DNA from: Lodderomyces elongisporus
Lineage: Eukaryota > Ascomycota > Pichiomycetes > Serinales > Debaryomycetaceae
Assembly: GCF_030384665.1 (NCBI RefSeq)
Contig: NC_083677.1
Coordinates: forward strand, 1,361,501-1,425,500
DNA length: 64,000 nt
Direction: 5' to 3'
The notes under the pieces: model-generated
The model's database searches: none
The model's input: only the letters and a program-made list of their open reading frames with translations
Told to the model about the DNA's origin: nothing
Position numbers and translations under genes: made by a program
Part shown: positions 54,319 to 64,000 of the stretch, piece after piece
Position numbering within the stretch: position 1 is the stretch's first letter
Layout: each line of letters opens with the position of its first letter

Positions 54319-56881
54319 TGTCGCATAGCACTGTCACAAGTAACAAGTGTACGACTGCTGAGCATCGGTTTGAGCTGGTAGCTCACCGATACCAGCGGTT
54401 TGAGTTCGTGACTTGATAGGCTATATTCCAACTAAGTGTAATTGTCAATGATCGCACCTATAAAGGTCTCAATGCTCATAAGTTAAGAGAGTAAATTGTC
54501 TCATACAAAGTCACTAGTAAGGAGAATCGTGAGAGTATACACTCTGCACGTTCACCTAGTGATTTGTGTTCAATGTAGTTGACCGTCTAAATTATGTATT
54601 TAACCGATATTTCTATATAATAGTGATAAGTTAATTTTACCACTTCTCGTTCCTATTTATATAAACTCATCTCGTTTGAAGTTTCAAGTTTCCCATGTCG
54701 TGCAATATTCTCCAAATATTCACTTAGCGGAAACGAGGGCACAGAGCGTCCAGTGTGTGTCGCACTGTGACATCTTCCCCCCTTCAAAGTCAGATGAAAG
54801 ATACGGCCTAATTTCAGTTGTACTTTGGAAAAATATTGATTTGAGGTAAGATAACTGTACAGTATGATGATAACCGTTGTGGCCTCCCCCCCTGCAAAGC
54901 AAAGGCTTACCTATTAAAAGTGAGCGAAGCGGCAACAAAAGGTTTCGACAATTTCCTGAAATTCTATTGAATAAAAAGGGAAATGTTCTCATCAACGTTT
55001 GTAGCAAATGAATACCTTCAAATCCAAAAACCAAATATTGCGGGTTTTGTTCAGTTATTGTTGGGATATAATTATCTTTCACGCCGTGCGGGTTACGAGT
55101 CGACGTCGACAATACATTGGGTAAAGTAAAAAGCATTTCACCATCAACTAGCCGCGCGCCTGGGTCTGTTTGTTCGGAATTCGTCGACAAAATATCAAGA
55201 CTTCGGTTAAAAACTCCCCTACTACTAAAAACGGAAAGTCAGCATCTCCAATATTCTAATAATTGAACGTCCTGTAGAAACACTGAGGTTTCATAAAATA
55301 AGTTGGTTGTTCCTTTGGGATTCTGTCCCACGGTAGTTACCTTCTCCGTCGAAACACTGAGGTTTCATAAAATTTGTTGGTTGTTCCTTTGGGCTTCTGT
55401 CCCACGGTAGTTACCTTCTCCGTCGTTTTTTGAAAGGTGTATCTTCTCACCCGAAACACTGAGGTTTCATAATAATAATTGGTTGCTTCTTTCGGGATGC
55501 AATTTTGTCTTTCTCTCAAGATGCTATAAAGTCTTTCTTGCGAGATGCAATTTAGTCTTTCCCTCGGTAGTTACCATCTCCGCCGTTTTTATCTGGTGTA
55601 ATTCTACCTCACCGATAACCCGTGTAGTTTGTTTAGTCTGCTACCATCATACTCAGATGAGTCCGTAGACAGTAATGATGATTTCTTAAACGCTGCTTTA
55701 ACGGTGCTTATTTACCTTCTAGAATGTAATAAGTCTTTTTTAAAAAAATGATATAAACCCAAATTAGGGATGTGGTCATTATCCTAAAAATACTTTCCTC
55801 GATCTTTGCACCAATTGAGGGTAGCCACTTATACCCGTGCAATCTTCGGTACTCGTTTCAACGCCATGCCTATCACACGTACAGCCTTCAAACTATAGCC
55901 AAGTCAGCAGACACGACTCTATTCGGTCTATAGTTGCACTCTGTCTAACGTCTACAACCTTCGCCCTTTGTCAACTGATGGGTGAATATTCCATCATAAA
56001 GTGTTGACAGTATACGCTATTTGATATTTTCTGGTGTAGTCTCGGATACGTCCCGATGACTACGATGCATTATGTTCCATTGGACTAAACTCGCATAGTT
56101 CTCCAATGAGGAGTAGCTCCTCCTTTAAACTGTAGTTCACAATAGTGAAGCTATTAATTCGTGGATAGGAGATTTACTCTTCCACAGGTCCTTCTCATAA
56201 ATGATATTGACCAAATGTTGAAATGCCAAGGTATTGAAATGTCATGATCATTCAATATCCTGGTCGACAATACTGCTTAACAGTAGCCTCAACCAATGTA
56301 TCAATTACTTGAAATATTAGGTAACCATATCAAATCATTCAAATAACATGATTTGCAAGGATTTGAGGTCCTCACTCTGGTCGCCATTCTGTCGCATAGC
56401 ACTGTCACAAGTAACAAGTGTACGACTGCTGAGCATCGGTTTGAGCTGGTAGCTCACCGATACCAGCGGTTTGAGTTCGTGACTTGATAGGCTATATTCC
56501 AACTAAGTGTAATTGTCAATGATCGCACCTATAAAGGTCTCAATGCTCATAAGTTAAGAGAGTAAATTGTCTCATACAAAGTCACTAGTAAGGAGAATCG
56601 TGAGAGTATACACTCTGCACGTTCACCTAGTGATTTGTGTTCAATGTAGTTGACCGTATAAAATCTATATTTTACCGATATTTCTATATAATAGTGATAA
56701 GTTAATTTTACCACTTCTCGTTCCTATTTATATAAACTCATCTCGTTTGAAGTTTCAAGTTTCCCATGTCGTGCAATATTCTCCAAATATTCACTTAGCG
56801 GAAACGAGGGCACAGAGCGTCCAGTGTGTCACTTAGCGGAAACGAGGGCACAGAGCGTCCAGTGTGTGTCGCACTGTGACA
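54319..56881 (-). mobile_element. hybrid LTR element, fifth copy, with 38-bp duplication
   Basis: Left LTR 54319-54772, internal region 54773-56389, right LTR 56390-56881. The right LTR is 492 bp because 38 bp are duplicated in tandem. The left LTR is of the second type but has T at 54545 where the other second-type LTRs have C; this matches the first type and could be a point mutation or short gene conversion. Confidence 0.9.
56792..56867. repeat. 38-bp tandem duplication inside one LTR
   Basis: The block starting CACTTAGCGG and ending CCAGTGTGT is present at 56792-56829 and again at 56830-56867. Other LTRs have one copy. It sits between the TATA-like palindrome and the LTR edge facing BOR1-like copy 5, making this copy's upstream region 38 bp longer. 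Confidence 0.97.
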
Positions 56882-57083
56882 ATCTTCTTTCCTTCTTTCC
56901 TTTGTTTTTTTTTTCTGTATATATATTTAATTTTGCATTCCCGCTCCTCCCCTCCCACATATCTTATCTACTTGAAAGAAAGTTGAAGTGGACAAGTAGT
57001 TTATTCTACACCAGCCCATAAGTAAGACATTAGCAAAAAAAAGAAAAAAAATCAAAAATCTGGAGCCACACTGCTTTGTTTTC

Positions 57084-58787
57084 ATGATGAAGAGGCTATC
57101 GTTTAAGCATTTCAACTATTTTGGGTATGGTATCTATCATGATATCAAAACCAGACTCCCGTACTACAAGTCCGACTTTACTGATGCGTGGAACTATCGA
57201 GTCATCCCTTCGTCTACATTCATCTTTTTCGCCAACTTGCTTCCAGCAATCGCATTTGCCCAGGATATGTTCGATAAGACCAATAATGCCTATGGAGTGA
57301 ATGAGGTTCTCATGTCCAGTGCATTTGGTGGAGTTGTATTTGGATTGTTCTCGGGCCAGCCTTTGTGCATCGTGGGCGTTACTGGTCCCATCTCAATCTT
57401 TAGTTACACCGTGTACGAGCTAATGACCCCACGAGGGACTCCATATTTTCCATTTATGTGTTGGATATATTTATGGAGTATGGTTTTCCATATTATAATT
57501 GCAGTAGGGAACTACATCTCCTGGATGAGAATCATTAGTCTTTACTCGTGTGATATATTTGGGTTCTTTATCAACTTGGTCTATATCCAAAAGGGGATCC
57601 AGATCTTGCTGAACCAGTTTGACGATGTTAACTTGGCAAGTGGATACTGCTCGGTCATGATTGCTTTGTGTATGATCATTTGTGGTGTAGGATCAACCAC
57701 ATTTGGAAATTATCTCCACTACTTTCGTCCCTGGGTCAGAAAAGTATTTGTCGATTATGGAGTAGTTGCATCGGTGATTTTCTTTACCGGGTTCATCCAT
57801 TTTGGTGGGAAATTGAACGATACAGAGCTTGCTCGATTACCAATAACCAAATCGTTTCAGCCAACTGAACATGGCGATATACGACCACACGGATGGTTTA
57901 TTCATTTCTGGCCGGGCGAAAACATTGAGGTTGGAGACGTGTTTCTTGCCATTCCATTTGCCATTCTCCTTACTTTTCTTTTTTACTTTGACCACAATGT
58001 ATCATCATTGATGTGCCAGTCCAAGGAGTACCCACTCAAGAAACCAGCATCGTTCCATTGGGATTTCCTCTTACTTGGACTCACAACAGGGTTTGCTGGA
58101 ATTATGGGTATCCCTCCACCAAATGGTCTTATCCCGCAAGCACCACTTCACACTGACTCTTTGGTTGTTTATGACCATAGCGGAAAGAAGCTTTCGGTGG
58201 TGGAACAAAGAGTCACCAATACAGTGCAAGGAATAATGACCTTTGTGATGATGTCGCGGCCGTTTCTAGTAATCTTGGGGCTTGTCCCTCAAGCAGTTCT
58301 TTCGGGTCTTTTCTTCATCATGGCGATCTCGGGACTTCACGGCAATATCGTCACTAATAGAATTAGATACATTTTCTTGGATAAGCATTATATTGAAAAC
58401 GATCCCAATTGTCCCCAGCTTTTCAGAGATATCCATGCTTTACCTACGAAGAAATGGTTTTACATATACGTTGTACTCGAAGTCATAGGTGGTGTTGCAG
58501 AGTTTGTAATTACCTTGACCATTGCGGCAGTCGGATTCCCTGGTGTTCTATTATTTCTTGCATTTTGCGCCAAATGGATCTGGCCGTTGTTTATACCACG
58601 CGAAGAGCTAGATCGATTGGATGGAGATGTGGCGGATGAGTTTATATTAAAAAACTTTACTGTGGCATCGGACGAGAAGAAAAGGAGGAAACAAAACGGG
58701 GTAGATGAAGAGAAAGCGCTGGAGAGTGAGATCGACGATGATGCAGAAGAGTATACAAGAGATGCAGCCATCAGTAGCAGCGAGTGA
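57084..58787 (+). CDS. BOR1: BOR1-type boron/anion exporter, copy 5
   Basis: The predicted protein is identical to copy 1 and intact. The gene-proximal 202 bases are unchanged; the 38-bp duplication lies beyond them in the LTR. Confidence 0.92.
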   Translation: MMKRLSFKHFNYFGYGIYHDIKTRLPYYKSDFTDAWNYRVIPSSTFIFFANLLPAIAFAQDMFDKTNNAYGVNEVLMSSAFGGVVFGLFSGQPLCIVGVTGPISIFSYTVYELMTPRGTPYFPFMCWIYLWSMVFHIIIAVGNYISWMRIISLYSCDIFGFFINLVYIQKGIQILLNQFDDVNLASGYCSVMIALCMIICGVGSTTFGNYLHYFRPWVRKVFVDYGVVASVIFFTGFIHFGGKLNDTELARLPITKSFQPTEHGDIRPHGWFIHFWPGENIEVGDVFLAIPFAILLTFLFYFDHNVSSLMCQSKEYPLKKPASFHWDFLLLGLTTGFAGIMGIPPPNGLIPQAPLHTDSLVVYDHSGKKLSVVEQRVTNTVQGIMTFVMMSRPFLVILGLVPQAVLSGLFFIMAISGLHGNIVTNRIRYIFLDKHYIENDPNCPQLFRDIHALPTKKWFYIYVVLEVIGGVAEFVITLTIAAVGFPGVLLFLAFCAKWIWPLFIPREELDRLDGDVADEFILKNFTVASDEKKRRKQNGVDEEKALESEIDDDAEEYTRDAAISSSE

Positions 58788-59495
58788 GTCTCTATACTTT
58801 ACGTTTACTAAATTTTTTTTTTGTTTTCAATTCTTGTGTGCTATTGAGCAATTTTTGCACTTGTGCAATTGTGCCATCACAAGTGGGTGGCTGTGCATGT
58901 GGATGTACATCATAGGACACACATCCATTTGAAAGTGTGATTTTATCTGTTTGCTTATATATATAATAATAATAATGATAATAATAATAAAAATAGATGT
59001 TTCTTTGTTGTGGGGTTGCGAATAAGTTTCAAAGAGAATACGGTTCTCAATGATTAGAAGTATAGTTTTGAAATTGCTCAATAGTATATACCATCTTACC
59101 CTCACGTGATCTAACTTGATAAACTTTTGAAAACCATTTTGTGTAATTGCAACATCTCGGCAAATTAACCCAGCACCCCTCTTCTTTTGGACTGTAACTA
59201 GATTTTTTAAAATCCCTAGTGAGCTTATTTTTCAAGTTACTTTATACACTTCTCCTTGGTCAAACAAGAAATAGATAAACAGCGAAATTTAGGATATGAA
59301 AAATATTTTATCAACAAAACATGGCATTAAGGTACTAAATCTATAAATTCACCTTGAATGATGGATATAAGAAAAGAAAAAAAGGAAAAAAAGGAAAAAA
59401 AGAAAAAAGGAAAAAAAGAAAAAACATAAAACAGAAAAAAAAGAAAAAACGCCCCCCTTGTAATAGCCCACATCTCTTTAACAAACAAACCTACC

Positions 59496-59954
59496 CTAGA
59501 ATGGTTTAGGCGCTGGATGGGTTTCCGCGTATTCTCTTTCGATAGCACGAATAATCGCCACTTCGCCGGCCCAGGCTATTGCCGTTTGGTTTGGGAATAA
59601 GTAAAGCTCAGAAGCCAAGGTTGCATTAATGTGCAATATTTCCAAAACCTTATCGAAACCAGCTTTCCCTCTTGGGATGGTGTGGTTGAGGTACGAGTTG
59701 ACAACACCATCCAAGTATTCAAGCGGGATCCATGCTGGTAATGGGTACGTGTCTCTCTTGCCTGTTCCATATCTATACGAGGCAGTTCCTGTTTTGATTT
59801 CCCTCTTTGGAAGTGGCACTGGTTTTGCCTCTTCTCTTTTGTCATGCAAACCAAAAATTATACTTCCATCAGTTTTGTTGGGGTAACCAAAAAAGATTGC
59901 ATTCAACGTAGCAAAAAGAGTCGCAATTGCAAAAAACAATTGTACAAACTTCAT
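59496..59954 (-). CDS. small secreted protein with Lys-Arg processing sites, copy 5
   Basis: The predicted 152-residue protein is identical to the first copy and lies tail to tail with BOR1-like copy 5. Confidence 0.8.
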   Translation of the reverse strand: MKFVQLFFAIATLFATLNAIFFGYPNKTDGSIIFGLHDKREEAKPVPLPKREIKTGTASYRYGTGKRDTYPLPAWIPLEYLDGVVNSYLNHTIPRGKAGFDKVLEILHINATLASELYLFPNQTAIAWAGEVAIIRAIEREYAETHPAPKPF

Positions 59955-61339
59955 GATGAACTATTGATTATTGATGCAAAGTAGATATTTGAGCAAAAAA
60001 GACAAAAAAGACAAAAAAGAAAACAAAAAGAAAACAAAAAGAAAAACCAATTGCCGTATGATTCTGGAATTGGTAAAACTTGTAATCTTAAACCTTGGAC
60101 TTTTGAAGAAAAAGACTTATAAAAAAAATATTTTGATTGGAAGCAAAACTGAATTGTTTATATAGTTTTTTTTTTTTTTGGTAATCTGTCAATTCGGACA
60201 GAAGCCAAAAAAAAGGCAGTGTTTTAAGCCATTGTAACATAGTAAAAGATGCCCATTGCCCAAAGATTAGCATTATAACAATAAAGAAAGGGCAAAAAAA
60301 AAGCAAGAAAGGGTGGAGGAATAGAAGAGGAGGGGAGGAAAGAAGAAAGGGAGGTGAGACGAAAGGCGGATAATTTCTTAAGCAAGCAGAGTGCTGCAAT
60401 GGTTTGTTCTTCACCTACGTTAATACCGCAAATTTCCACTTATTTTGATTCTTATTCTTATTCTCAATTTTCTTATACTTGGTTATATGGGCTTTTCATT
60501 TTTGCTTTTGAAACAATAAGCTCTGTGTTCATAACATGTGCAAACGAAAATGTACTTCTTTCGTTTAGCGACAAAGTTGTTTATCAGGGGGTTGAAAACC
60601 TTGCAAAAACAGCTGTGTGTATATAAAATTTTGAGAAATTCAGACAACAGCTTTTAATTGACACTATCTCATAATGGATCGAAAGAACGGTTAGAATTTT
60701 TTTTGTGTAAAAGGATTAAAACACATCCACAGTGTAATTAGTCTGGCACGTTATTGATCGACATTTTAATTCTTTCTTTCTTTGTTCTTTTTTTTTTTTT
60801 CCTTCTTTTTAGTTTTCGGTTAATTAAAACAGTGATTTGTGATGGTCTTATGGGAAATCAATTAGGTTTATCACTCGCTTTTCAATTCTGTCAACAATTT
60901 CAAGAGCTTCTGAATTCCAAAGTTTCAGAGACCAAGGATATATTTGTTCCCTTTGGTATTGCCGTGGCTTTAAGACAAAAACCAAAACGGGCTGAATTTC
61001 CAACGCTCAGAATTTAATGATTTAAAAAAATAACTTCCCTTTGATATTCATGCATTGTGCTGATAGGCTCAGCTGAAAATTTTGCTTTCCTAATGAATAA
61101 TTTTCATAGTTTCCACATTTTTTTTCTCTTGGGTGTTGCTGCTAATGTTAATGATTATTGTTGATAGTTATTGTTAGGAACTATTGTTGATAGTTATTGT
61201 TAATGATTATCAATGTTAAGAAGAATATTATACTAGAAACCAGTCGACTATAATATACTATTCATAATAAAACAAAGGCAACCTGGTAAAATAAAGAAAA
61301 GAAAATGCAAGCAACGAATGGAAAGGTTTCGAGCCATGA

Positions 61340-63864
61340 TGTCGCATAGCACTGTCACAAGTAACAAGTGTACGACTGCTGAGCATCGGTTTGAGCTGGT
61401 AGCTCACCGATACCAGCGGTTTGAGTTCGTGACTTGATAGGCTATATTCCAACTAAGTGTAATTGTCAATGATCGCACCTATAAAGGTCTCAATGCTCAT
61501 AAGTTAAGAGAGTAAATTGTCTCATACAAAGTCACTAGTAAGGAGAATCGTGAGAGTATACACTCCGCACGTTCACCTAGTGATTTGTGTTCAATGTAGT
61601 TGACCGTCTAAATTATGTATTTAACCGATATTTCTATATAATAGTGATAAGTTAATTTTACCACTTCTCGTTCCTATTTATATAAACTCATCTCGTTTGA
61701 AGTTTCAAGTTTCCCATGTCGTGCAATATTCTCCAAATATTCACTTAGCGGAAACGAGGGCACAGAGCGTCCAGTGTGTGTCGCACTGTGACATCTTCCC
61801 CCCTTCAAAGTCAGATGAAAGATACGGCCTAATTTCAGTTGTACTTTGGAAAAATATTGATTTGAGGTAAGATAACTGTACAGTATGATGATAACCGTTG
61901 TGGCCTCCCCCCCTGCAAAGCAAAGGCTTACCTATTAAAAGTGAGCGAAGCGGCAACAAAAGGTTTCGACAATTTCCTGAAATTCTATTGAATAAAAAGG
62001 GAAATGTTCTCATCAACGTTTGTAGCAAATGAATACCTTCAAATCCAAAAACCAAATATTGCGGGTTTTGTTCAGTTATTGTTGGGATATAATTATCTTT
62101 CACGCCGTGCGGGTTACGAGTCGACGTCGACAATACATTGGGTAAAGTAAAAAGCATTTCACCATCAACTAGCCGCGCGCCTGGGTCTGTTTGTTCGGAA
62201 TTCGTCGACAAAATATCAAGACTTCGGTTAAAAACTCCCCTACTACTAAAAACGGAAAGTCAGCATCTCCAATATTCTAATAATTGAACGTCCTGTAGAA
62301 ACACTGAGGTTTCATAAAATAAGTTGGTTGTTCCTTTGGGATTCTGTCCCACGGTAGTTACCTTCTCCGTCGAAACACTGAGGTTTCATAAAATTTGTTG
62401 GTTGTTCCTTTGGGCTTCTGTCCCACGGTAGTTACCTTCTCCGTCGTTTTTTGAAAGGTGTATCTTCTCACCCGAAACACTGAGGTTTCATAATAATAAT
62501 TGGTTGCTTCTTTCGGGATGCAATTTTGTCTTTCTCTCAAGATGCTATAAAGTCTTTCTTGCGAGATGCAATTTAGTCTTTCCCTCGGTAGTTACCATCT
62601 CCGCCGTTTTTATCTGGTGTAATTCTACCTCACCGATAACCCGTGTAGTTTGTTTAGTCTGCTACCATCATACTCAGATGAGTCCGTAGACAGTAATGAT
62701 GATTTCTTAAACGCTGCTTTAACGGTGCTTATTTACCTTCTAGAATGTAATAAGTCTTTTTTAAAAAAATGATATAAACCCAAATTAGGGATGTGGTCAT
62801 TATCCTAAAAATACTTTCCTCGATCTTTGCACCAATTGAGGGTAGCCACTTATACCCGTGCAATCTTCGGTACTCGTTTCAACGCCATGCCTATCACACG
62901 TACAGCCTTCAAACTATAGCCAAGTCAGCAGACACGACTCTATTCGGTCTATAGTTGCACTCTGTCTAACGTCTACAACCTTCGCCCTTTGTCAACTGAT
63001 GGGTGAATATTCCATCATAAAGTGTTGACAGTATACGCTATTTGATATTTTCTGGTGTAGTCTCGGATACGTCCCGATGACTACGATGCATTATGTTCCA
63101 TTGGACTAAACTCGCATAGTTCTCCAATGAGGAGTAGCTCCTCCTTTAAACTGTAGTTCACAATAGTGAAGCTATTAATTCGTGGATAGGAGATTTACTC
63201 TTCCACAGGTCCTTCTCATAAATGATATTGACCAAATGTTGAAATGCCAAGGTATTGAAATGTCATGATCATTCAATATCCTGGTCGACAATACTGCTTA
63301 ACAGTAGCCTCAACCAATGTATCAATTACTTGAAATATTAGGTAACCATATCAAATCATTCAAATAACATGATTTGCAAGGATTTGAGGTCCTCACTCTG
63401 GTCGCCATTCTGTCGCATAGCACTGTCACAAGTAACAAGTGTACGACTGCTGAGCATCGGTTTGAGCTGGTAGCTCACCGATACCAGCGGTTTGAGTTCG
63501 TGACTTGATAGGCTATATTCCAACTAAGTGTAATTGTCAATGATCGCACCTATAAAGGTCTCAATGCTCATAAGTTAAGAGAGTAAATTGTCTCATACAA
63601 AGTCACTAGTAAGGAGAATCGTGAGAGTATACACTCTGCACGTTCACCTAGTGATTTGTGTTCAATGTAGTTGACCGTATAAAATCTATATTTTACCGAT
63701 ATTTCTATATAATAGTGATAAGTTAATTTTACCACTTCTCGTTCCTATTTATATAAACTCATCTCGTTTGAAGTTTCAAGTTTCCCATGTCGTGCAATAT
63801 TCTCCAAATATTCACTTAGCGGAAACGAGGGCACAGAGCGTCCAGTGTGTGTCGCACTGTGACA
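61340..63864 (-). mobile_element. hybrid LTR element, sixth copy
   Basis: Left LTR 61340-61793 (second type, C at the variable site), internal region 61794-63410, right LTR 63411-63864 (first type, without the 38-bp duplication). It is followed by ATCTT and the start of another BOR1-like upstream region, so the array continues past the window. Confidence 0.9.
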
Positions 63865-64000
63865 ATCTTCTTTCCTTCTTTCCTTTGTTTTTTTTTTCTG
63901 TATATATATTTAATTTTGCATTCCCGCTCCTCCCCTCCCACATATCTTATCTACTTGAAAGAAAGTTGAAGTGGACAAGTAGTTTATTCTACACCAGCCC
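63865..64000 (+). other. start of sixth array unit (BOR1-like promoter region)
   Basis: These 136 bases equal the upstream region of the other BOR1-like copies, including the TATA-like run. By register the ATG of a sixth copy would lie at 64067, just outside the window. Confidence 0.95.

Larger units (their letters stand above)
28912..64000. repeat. head-to-tail tandem array, BOR1-like gene plus LTR element, unit 6983 bp
   Basis: Five full units are at 28912-35894, 35895-42877, 42878-49860, 49861-56881 (7021 bp because of a 38-bp duplication) and 56882-63864; a sixth starts at 63865 and is cut by the window end. Each unit has 4458 bp of host DNA followed by a 2525-bp LTR element. The genes in all units translate identically, also in overlapping non-coding frames, so nucleotide identity is near total. 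Differences noticed are T at 35407 and T at 35419 in the second element, T at 54545 in one left LTR, and the 38-bp duplication. These act as unit markers and argue against a simple assembly duplication of one read. Confidence 0.97.

Noticed and set aside
26417..63864. CRISPR-like or satellite/centromeric interpretation of the regular repeats
   Set aside because: The repeats are 7-kb units with intact protein genes and LTR elements, not short spaced repeats or gene-free satellite.
28912..63864. Array as a pure assembly error
   Set aside because: Units carry distinct markers (38-bp duplication, private substitutions, a first LTR with a 30-bp deletion) and junctions follow a coherent recombination model. 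Read depth is still needed for proof.

Overview
The window looks like nuclear DNA from a budding yeast of the CTG-Ser clade (Candida/Lodderomyces type). The genes are intronless and closely related to Saccharomyces/Candida families, and they sit between long AT-rich, microsatellite-rich spacers. LYS1 and the methylmalonate-semialdehyde dehydrogenase gene use many leucine codons, mostly TTG, and I found no CTG in either. The genus is an inference. A few CTG codons elsewhere fall where leucine would be expected, so the genetic code should be confirmed.

The left part (1-26416) is ordinary single-copy chromosome. In order it holds the 5' half of SSZ1 (minus), an MGT1-type DNA repair methyltransferase, tRNA-Ile(AAT), mitochondrial methylmalonate-semialdehyde dehydrogenase (ALD6-type), a HAP4-like activator subunit of the CCAAT-binding complex (minus) between spacers of 3.9 and 3.6 kb, xylulokinase with a poly-Asn insert, a probable mitochondrial protein of unknown function, LYS1, MAK11 (minus) and CDC16.

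The right part (26417-64000) is a large head-to-tail tandem array. It starts with a 2.5-kb LTR element without recognisable gag or pol, inserted in minus orientation and bounded by a 5-bp target duplication (ATCTT). Five units of 6983 bp follow, one of them 7021 bp. Each unit has 4458 bp of host DNA plus one copy of the element. The host DNA carries a BOR1-type (SLC4 family) boron/anion exporter gene and, convergent to it, a small secreted, N-glycosylatable protein with three Lys-Arg (Kex2-type) sites. A sixth unit begins at 63865 and runs off the window 67 bases before its expected BOR1 start.

The junctions show how the array formed. The first element has matching target duplications and same-type LTRs. 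Every later element joins a left LTR of a second sequence type, preceded by CATGA, to a right LTR of the first type followed by ATCTT. This is what unequal recombination between two same-orientation elements flanking the BOR1 locus would leave. All five predicted BOR1 proteins are identical, so the amplification is recent or kept uniform. The natural hypothesis is retrotransposon-mediated gain of boron-exporter dosage, similar in outcome to the tandem amplification of Bot1 in boron-tolerant barley, with a secreted peptide precursor carried along.
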